Positions 5,995 to 9,287 of a DNA stretch of 9,287 nucleotides are shown piece after piece (position 1 is the stretch's first letter; each line of letters opens with the position of its first letter). A program made the translations under genes and the position numbers. The notes under the pieces were generated by a model that saw only the letters and a program-made list of their open reading frames with translations, searched no databases and was not told the DNA's origin. The stretch is from positions 1 through 9,287 of the forward strand of contig JAQCNR010000380.1 in the NCBI GenBank assembly GCA_028274925.1, given 5' to 3'. The DNA is from Halovenus sp. (GTDB lineage Archaea > Halobacteriota > Halobacteria > Halobacteriales > Haloarculaceae).

Positions 5995-6705
5995 ATGTCA
6001 GCCGAATTTGACTTCAGCGGTGATGTGATACTGGTTACGGGTGTTGGCGGCGCTCTCGGGAGCGCAATTGCCGAGGCATACTTGCAGGCGGGCGCGACTG
6101 TCTGCGGCGCCGACCTCGTCGAACCGGATAGCGACGACTTCTTGCTCGATGACCCAGACCGGATCGACTTCTACCAGGGTGACTTTACCGACGAGTCGAC
6201 TGTCGAATCGACAATCGAGGAGATTGTTGAGGGCCACGGCGGCCTCGATTATCTGGCGAACGTCGCCGGGACGTGGCGCGGCGGCGACCCGATTCACGAA
6301 ACTGACGCCGACACGTTCGATTTCCTCTTCAACGTCAACCTCAAGACGATGTTTCTGGCGTCGAAACACGCACTCCCACACCTGCAGGACAGCGAGGGGG
6401 CAATCGTCAGCGTCTCGGCCCGGTCCTCGCTGGAGGGCGGGGAAGGTGACGGACTCTACCGCGCAACGAAGGCCGGTGTTCGCATCCTGACTGAGACGAT
6501 TGCAGAAGAGAACCTGGGCACGGTCCGAGCAAACGCAGTGATGCCGAGTGTCATCGACACGCCGATGAACCGCGATATGATGTCCGGTAGCGACTTCTCG
6601 AAGTGGGTCGACCCGAAAGATATCGCTGCTGTCTTTCTGTTTCTCTGCAGTGACGCTGCCGCCGTCACAAGCGGCGCGGCGGTGCCAGTCTACGGCGAGG
6701 CCTGA
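5995..6705 (+). CDS. SDR family NAD(P)-dependent oxidoreductase
   Basis: A 236-aa Rossmann-fold short-chain dehydrogenase. Cofactor loop TGVGGALG (15-22), D40 at the end of beta-strand 2 (favours NAD over NADP), GDF at 62-64, NVAG at 89-92, N115 in FNVNLKTMF, and Y155/K159 in YRATK. The loop has Ala where most family members have the middle Gly. Aligned with the reductase at 671-1414, the catalytic serine position (142) is Ala, but S141 and S144 flank it, so one may substitute. The region after the active site (MPSVIDTPMNRDMM) and the end (GAAVPVYGEA) are typical of uncharacterised SDRs. Substrate unknown. Single gene, probably leaderless, with start ATG 5995. Convergent with DUF424, 28 bp away. 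Confidence 0.85.
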   Translation: MSAEFDFSGDVILVTGVGGALGSAIAEAYLQAGATVCGADLVEPDSDDFLLDDPDRIDFYQGDFTDESTVESTIEEIVEGHGGLDYLANVAGTWRGGDPIHETDADTFDFLFNVNLKTMFLASKHALPHLQDSEGAIVSVSARSSLEGGEGDGLYRATKAGVRILTETIAEENLGTVRANAVMPSVIDTPMNRDMMSGSDFSKWVDPKDIAAVFLFLCSDAAAVTSGAAVPVYGEA

Positions 6706-6733
6706 GAATACCGCTCTGTGACTGCCGTTACGC

Positions 6734-7033
6734 TCACAGCCACAGCAGTTGTGCGTGACGAGTGCCGTCAATGTCGAGGACGTTTTCCTCCTCGACGAAG
6801 CCGTGTTCCAGCGCTAGCCCAACGGCTTCCTTGCCGACAATATTCGCGACAGAACACTTCGCGAGGCTGCCGATAATCGTTTGTTCGTCTGCCGGTTCGC
6901 CCTCGTAAAACTCCTCGTTGACCGTGAGCGAAAGCTCTCCGTTCTCGAAGGTTTCACCGAGCAGGTCGGCGTCGCAAACCGAGACGAGTCGGCCCTTCCC
7001 AGTGTCACGCTCGGTCAGTAGTAACTCGCCCAT
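6734..7033 (-). CDS. DUF424 domain protein
   Basis: A 99-aa acidic protein starting at ATG 7033 (MGELLLTERDTGKGRLVSVCDADLLG). The region around FYEG, then KCSVANIVGKEAVGLALEHG, and the hydrophobic end match the archaeal DUF424 family in length and pattern. Function is not established. The open frame continues upstream to about 7804, but that part is another frame of the TPR gene. ATG 7033 lies two bases after the TPR stop (TGA-CG-ATG), so the two are almost certainly one transcript with coupled translation. Confidence 0.8.
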   Translation of the reverse strand: MGELLLTERDTGKGRLVSVCDADLLGETFENGELSLTVNEEFYEGEPADEQTIIGSLAKCSVANIVGKEAVGLALEHGFVEEENVLDIDGTRHAQLLWL

Positions 7034-7035
7034 CG

Positions 7036-7779
7036 TCACTCCTTCAACTGCTCGCCGATGACTTCCTCCTCGTTGTCGGCGCGCATCTGCTCGGCTTCGT
7101 CGGCCACTTCTTCGGCGCGTTCGTCCTCGCCCATCTTCTCGAGGGCGATTGCTTTCTCTTCGAGCAGGTCGGCACTGCGGTAGCCGAGTCGAATCGCGTT
7201 GTCGAAGGCGTTGAGTGCGTCCTCGGCGAGGCCACGCTCGTTGAGGAAAAACCCGCGATTGTACCAGGCCTGCCCGAATCGTGGGTCGATTTCGACAGCG
7301 CGCTCGGCGTGTTCGAGTGCCTCTTCGGTCCGCCCGAACTCCCACAGCGCGTACGCGAGGTTCGTCTCTGCTGTCGCCGCGTGCTCGGAGTCCTCGTGCA
7401 TATTGATGGCTTCTCTGTACGCGCCGATGGCGGCGTCGTACTCTTCCAGTTCGGCGTGTGCAACGCCCTTGTTGACCCACGCTTCCTGCTCGACGATTTC
7501 CTCGTCGGCATAGCGAGCGGCACGCTCGAAGGTTTCTGTGGCTCGTTCGTGGCGGTTGATTCGGATGTAATCGAGTCCGACGTCGATCAGTTCCGCGGGG
7601 TCGACCTTGTCTTTCGCGAGATTGCTGTCGTCCAGCAGGTCGGCCACGCCGTGGGAGTCGACGGGGTCGACCTCGTCGGCGTCGACGGTGAGTTCCGGGG
7701 GGTCGATATCGAATCCTTCGTAGGGCTCCTCGAATCCCTGCCCCTCCGAGAATTCGTGGTCCTCTGGCTCGTTGGTCAT
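7036..7779 (-). CDS. Tetratricopeptide repeat (TPR) protein
   Basis: A 247-aa acidic cytoplasmic protein with no signal or membrane segment. After a low-complexity acidic N-terminus (about 60 residues, rich in D, E and P), residues about 65-235 hold roughly five TPR helix pairs. Examples are VNKGVAHAELEEYDAAIGAY, TNLAYALWEFGRTEEALEHA, YNRGFFLNERGLAEDALNAF and LEEKAIALEKMGEDERAEEV, which show the W/L-G-Y/A-F/A-P spacing. TPR arrays form protein-binding scaffolds; the partner is unknown. It is first in an operon with DUF424 and divergent from thpR, with which it appears to share a promoter element. ATG 7779 probably begins a leaderless transcript. Confidence 0.9.
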   Translation of the reverse strand: MTNEPEDHEFSEGQGFEEPYEGFDIDPPELTVDADEVDPVDSHGVADLLDDSNLAKDKVDPAELIDVGLDYIRINRHERATETFERAARYADEEIVEQEAWVNKGVAHAELEEYDAAIGAYREAINMHEDSEHAATAETNLAYALWEFGRTEEALEHAERAVEIDPRFGQAWYNRGFFLNERGLAEDALNAFDNAIRLGYRSADLLEEKAIALEKMGEDERAEEVADEAEQMRADNEEEVIGEQLKE

Positions 7780-7801
7780 ACAAGATATTCGCGTGGGGAG
7801 G

Positions 7802-7808
7802 CATTAAG
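7802..7808. promoter_or_regulatory. Single central TATA-like element for divergent TPR and thpR genes
   Basis: CATTAAG is the AT-rich core of the 51-bp spacer. Its symmetric TTAA (7804-7807, centre 7805.5) lies 26.5 bp from the A of the TPR ATG (7779) and 25.5 bp from the A of the thpR ATG (7831). Both distances match archaeal TATA-to-start spacing for leaderless mRNAs. Confidence 0.5.
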
Positions 7809-7830
7809 ACCTGCGTCCCCTACTTCCGGT

Positions 7831-8382
7831 ATGCGATTGTTTGTCAGCGCCGACCTCGATGGACTCGGCGACTCCATCGCTGACCTCCAGTCAGCGTTCG
7901 AGGGAGCCAGTGGACTCCGATTCACTGACCCAACACAGGCACACATCACGCTCAAATTCCTCGGTGAGACCGACCCAGAGCGGATGAACGAACTGACCGA
8001 AGCTATCGAAAGTGCAGTCGACGACGCTGACACTGGACCGTTTGAGGCAGAGATTGGTGGCCTCGGCGTCTTTCCACATCTCGACTACATCAGCGTGGTC
8101 TGGGTTGGCGTCCGCGAGGGCAGCGCGGAACTCACTGCCCTCCACGAGGCTATCGAAGCCCAGACGACAGCGATGGGGTTCGACCCCGAGGACCACGAGT
8201 TCACGCCACACGCGACGATAGCGCGGATGGACCACGCCGGCGGCAAGGAGATAGTTCAAGAGGTTGTCGAGAACCGCGACCCCGACGTTGGAGCCGTGGC
8301 GTTCGAGGAGATTAGACTCACAGAAAGCACGCTCACCGAGGATGGACCAGAGTACTCGACTGTCGAGCGCTTTCCACTGTGA
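7831..8382 (+). CDS. thpR: RNA 2',3'-cyclic phosphodiesterase (2H family, LigT/ThpR)
   Basis: A 183-aa 2H phosphoesterase. The two diagnostic H-X-T-X motifs are HITL (H38-L41) and HATI (H127-I130), about 88 residues apart as in the family. The N-terminus MRLFVSADLD and the segment PHLDYISVVWVGV are also typical. It is expected to open 2',3'-cyclic phosphate ends of RNA to 2'-phosphates; archaeal and bacterial relatives can also ligate tRNA halves in vitro. The frame is open far upstream (to 7309), but that region is antisense to the TPR gene, and ATG 7831 gives the family N-terminus. Probably leaderless. Intact, and followed 63 bp later by the TRAM gene on the same strand. Confidence 0.95.
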   Translation: MRLFVSADLDGLGDSIADLQSAFEGASGLRFTDPTQAHITLKFLGETDPERMNELTEAIESAVDDADTGPFEAEIGGLGVFPHLDYISVVWVGVREGSAELTALHEAIEAQTTAMGFDPEDHEFTPHATIARMDHAGGKEIVQEVVENRDPDVGAVAFEEIRLTESTLTEDGPEYSTVERFPL

Positions 8383-8416
8383 CGTCTTCAGGTAACAATG
8401 GCCCGTGGCCACGAGA

Positions 8417-8422
8417 GTTAAC
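8417..8422 (+). promoter_or_regulatory. TATA-like element of the TRAM gene
   Basis: GTTAAC, centred at 8419.5, lies 26.5 bp before GTG 8446, the same spacing seen at the TPR and thpR starts. It therefore supports GTG 8446, not GTG 8428, as the start. Confidence 0.35.
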
Positions 8423-8445
8423 AGAGAGTGTGCCAATGGACGGAT

Positions 8446-8823
8446 GTGCAACAACTCATCGCCGGCGTGGCTGCTGGCTCGTTTCTAGTCGGCGCGGTCA
8501 TGTTCTACAAGGTTGGCAAGTGGCGCGGGCGCTCGATTAGCAAAGACAAACTCAAAACACAGATCGAGCGCGAACAGTCTCAGGACGCCCACAACGACGC
8601 TGTCGAGCGCGAACCTCCCGTCGACATTGGCGACGAGGTGACTGTCGGGGTCAAGGAATTTCGCTCACACCACTCCGGCGACCGGCAGGCCGTCTGCAAG
8701 AAGGAGGGCTTCGTCATCTTCGTCGAGGATTTCCCACAGGGGACGGAAGTTGGCGACAGTCTCGACGTGACTATCACCTCGTTCGGTTCGAACCGAACCT
8801 CCGCAGAGGCGGTCCCGGCGTAG
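8446..8823 (+). CDS. Membrane-anchored TRAM domain protein
   Basis: A 125-aa protein if started at GTG 8446, or 131 aa from GTG 8428. Residues 4-21 (LIAGVAAGSFLVGAVMFY) are a transmembrane helix followed by a basic patch (KVGKWRGR), so the rest should face the cytoplasm. Residues about 30-55 form a charged linker. Residues about 60-122 are a TRAM beta-barrel: GDEVTVGVKEF, then VCKKEGFVIFVEDFPQGTEVGDSLDVTITSF. TRAM domains bind RNA; archaeal stand-alone TRAM proteins act as RNA chaperones and TRAM also occurs in tRNA-modifying enzymes. No catalytic domain is present. The gene follows thpR by 63 bp and may have its own promoter. It is the last gene before the repeat region, whose first hairpin could terminate it. 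Confidence 0.8.
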   Translation: MQQLIAGVAAGSFLVGAVMFYKVGKWRGRSISKDKLKTQIEREQSQDAHNDAVEREPPVDIGDEVTVGVKEFRSHHSGDRQAVCKKEGFVIFVEDFPQGTEVGDSLDVTITSFGSNRTSAEAVPA

Positions 8824-8849
8824 CGACACTGCAGGTGCTCAGTGTATAG

Positions 8850-8970
8850 CTTCGGGAAAAGTTGCGTGGGTGCTGATCCCTGAAGGGATATGCACCCGCA
8901 CTTTTGTTCGCGTCTCGTACAACGCATCTCGCGCCGGAGACGCAAACGACCAGTGCGTTGGACCGGATTT
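8850..8970. repeat. Left copy of a direct repeat (317-bp period)
   Basis: From 8862 to 8970 this is identical, as far as I can read, to 9179-9287 (109 bp, running to the window edge). Similarity extends left to about 8850 versus 9166 with a few mismatches and a one-base length difference. It contains the terminator-like hairpin, an arm pair GCGTCTC/GAGACGC (8910-8916 and 8937-8943), and the start of the tRNA-3'-end-like motif. No open frame in it looks like a real gene. The 464 bp from 8824 to the window edge hold only these repeats and hairpins. Confidence 0.85.
8857..8905. terminator. Strong hairpin flanked by A4 and T4, possible bidirectional terminator
   Basis: Nested arms are AAAAGT/ACTTTT (8857-8862 and 8900-8905), GGGTGC/GCACCC (8868-8873 and 8892-8897) and ATCCC/GGGAT (8876-8880 and 8885-8889) around a TGAA loop. 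The T4 follows the stem on both strands. It starts 34 bp after the TRAM stop. A second copy of the stem lies at about 9174-9222. Confidence 0.5.
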
Positions 8971-8974
8971 GAAC
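8951..8974 (-). repeat. tRNA 3'-end-like motif, copy 1
   Basis: On the minus strand the motif reads GGTTCAAATCCGGTCC followed by AACGCACTG, resembling a tRNA T-loop (TTCAAAT flanked by G and C) running into an acceptor strand. The T-stem cannot form properly, so this is not a working tRNA gene. A second copy lies at 9059-9082 (one mismatch) and a third is cut by the window edge at 9268-9287. Confidence 0.6.
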
Positions 8975-9028
8975 CACGAGGACTTCACTTCGTTCGTCCT
9001 CTGGGCTGCAAATCCGCTCCGTTCGCAC
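8953..9028. other. 76-nt interrupted palindrome
   Basis: Three perfect arm pairs are nested: GTGCG (8953-8957) with CGCAC (9024-9028), CGGATTTG (8964-8971) with CAAATCCG (9009-9016), and GAGGAC (8978-8983) with GTCCTC (8996-9001). They are separated by small internal loops, and the end loop is 12 nt. It begins inside motif copy 1, so its 3' half is an inverted partial copy of that motif. Confidence 0.65.
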
Positions 9029-9030
9029 GA

Positions 9031-9056
9031 TGACGGTTCACGTTCGTTCACCGTCA
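9031..9056. other. Hairpin, 7-bp stem
   Basis: TGACGGT (9031-9037) pairs perfectly with ACCGTCA (9050-9056) around a 12-nt loop containing GTTCGTTC. It lies directly after the 76-nt palindrome and directly before motif copy 2. Confidence 0.55.
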
Positions 9057-9058
9057 AT

Positions 9059-9082
9059 CAGTGCGTGGGACCGGATTTGAAC
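9059..9082 (-). repeat. tRNA 3'-end-like motif, copy 2
   Basis: Differs from copy 1 by one base (GTGGGACC instead of GTTGGACC). On the minus strand the outer bases CCCACG can pair with CGTGGG at the far side (9145-9150 pairs with 9064-9069), giving a six-base acceptor-like stem. Confidence 0.6.
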
Positions 9083-9150
9083 TTCCGTCACGTCGCTTCG
9101 CTCGTGACGACGTTCGCAGTCGCAAGCGACTGCTCACCGGCGGACCCACG
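9064..9150 (-). other. Branched tRNA-like fold (degenerate)
   Basis: An outer stem (9064-9069 with 9145-9150) encloses a 7-bp hairpin (9086-9092 with 9103-9109) and an 8-bp hairpin (9116-9123 with 9126-9133). On the minus strand it starts acceptor-like (ACGTGGGT, with T at the position-8 equivalent) and ends in TTCAAATCCGGT and CCCACGC. The T-stem is broken and no D-arm is clear, so I read it as a degenerate tRNA-like structure, not a gene. Confidence 0.35.
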
Positions 9151-9165
9151 TCTGTTCGATGTTGT

Positions 9166-9287
9166 CTTCGAGAGAAGTTTGCGTGGGTGCTGATCCCTGA
9201 AGGGATATGCACCCGCACTTTTGTTCGCGTCTCGTACAACGCATCTCGCGCCGGAGACGCAAACGACCAGTGCGTTGGACCGGATTT
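9166..9287. repeat. Right copy of the direct repeat, truncated by window edge
   Basis: Repeats 8850-8970 in the same order: terminator-like hairpin (about 9174-9222), the GCGTCTC/GAGACGC arms and the first 20 bases of the tRNA-3'-end-like motif (9268-9287). The match is still perfect at the edge, so the unit probably continues to the right. Confidence 0.85.

Noticed and set aside
5998..6771. 257-codon minus-strand frame
   Set aside because: Antisense to the SDR gene and overlapping the real DUF424 gene; no recognisable motif.
7034..7804. Upstream extension of the DUF424 frame
   Set aside because: Extremely Arg-rich and in another frame of the TPR gene. The DUF424 family start is ATG 7033.
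7309..7830. Upstream extension of the thpR frame
   Set aside because: Antisense to the TPR gene; MRLFVSADLD at 7831 is the family N-terminus.
9064..9151. Functional tRNA gene on the minus strand
   Set aside because: An acceptor-like stem and T-loop sequence are present, but the T-stem does not pair, no D-arm is clear and the anticodon arm cannot be assigned.
8774..9239. Several short open frames on both strands in the repeat region
   Set aside because: They follow the repeats (recurring peptides such as CVGPDLN and VRVHIPSGISTHA) and cross hairpins. Best explained as by-products of non-coding repeats.
8951..9287. CRISPR array
   Set aside because: The three motif copies are 108 and 209 bp apart, spacing is irregular, spacers are structured repeats themselves, and no cas gene is present.
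8850..9287. Insertion sequence
   Set aside because: No transposase frame, and no terminal inverted repeats with target duplication could be identified. A small non-autonomous element remains possible but unsupported.

Overview
The window looks like chromosomal DNA of a halophilic archaeon (class Halobacteria). The predicted proteins are strongly acidic, the DNA is GC-rich with GC-favouring third codon positions, several genes appear to be leaderless with an archaeal TATA-like element about 26-30 bp before the start codon, and the gene families (DUF424, DUF309, archaeal AroA, SCP-x type thiolase, small TRAM protein) fit this group. I cannot name the genus from the sequence alone.

Layout. (1) Positions 1-1414, minus strand: a two-gene operon of a FabG/PhaB-like 3-oxoacyl (acetoacetyl-CoA) reductase followed, with overlapping stop/start codons, by an SCP-x/acetyl-CoA acetyltransferase type thiolase that runs off the left edge. 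Its promoter carries a perfect 9-bp inverted repeat over the TATA-like element. (2) 1649-3552: a DUF309 gene and, divergent from it, a 453-aa Mrr-family nuclease with an eight-ligand zinc module and a C-terminal membrane anchor. (3) 3549-5423: a stand-alone CinA C-terminal domain gene (convergent with the nuclease gene, the two sharing one CTAG as stop codons), divergent from aroA (EPSP synthase, shikimate pathway). (4) 5424-6705: a small multi-spanning membrane protein convergent with aroA, then a divergent classical SDR oxidoreductase with an unusual active-site serine register. (5) 6734-8823: DUF424 and TPR genes in a minus-strand operon, divergent from thpR (RNA 2',3'-cyclic phosphodiesterase) across a 51-bp spacer with a single central TTAA, then a membrane-anchored TRAM protein. 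(6) 8824-9287: no gene. This is a hairpin-dense repeat region with a directly repeated block (about 121 bp, at least 109 bp of it identical, offset 317 bp) and three copies of a motif resembling the 3' (T-loop/acceptor) part of a tRNA on the minus strand.

Most genes are ordinary haloarchaeal housekeeping or metabolic genes. The most interesting items are the membrane-tethered Mrr/zinc-finger nuclease, the palindrome over the reductase-thiolase promoter, the symmetric single-element bidirectional promoters, and the composite structured repeat at the right end. I found no complete new defence or mobile system. The nuclease is the only candidate defence gene and appears to stand alone.
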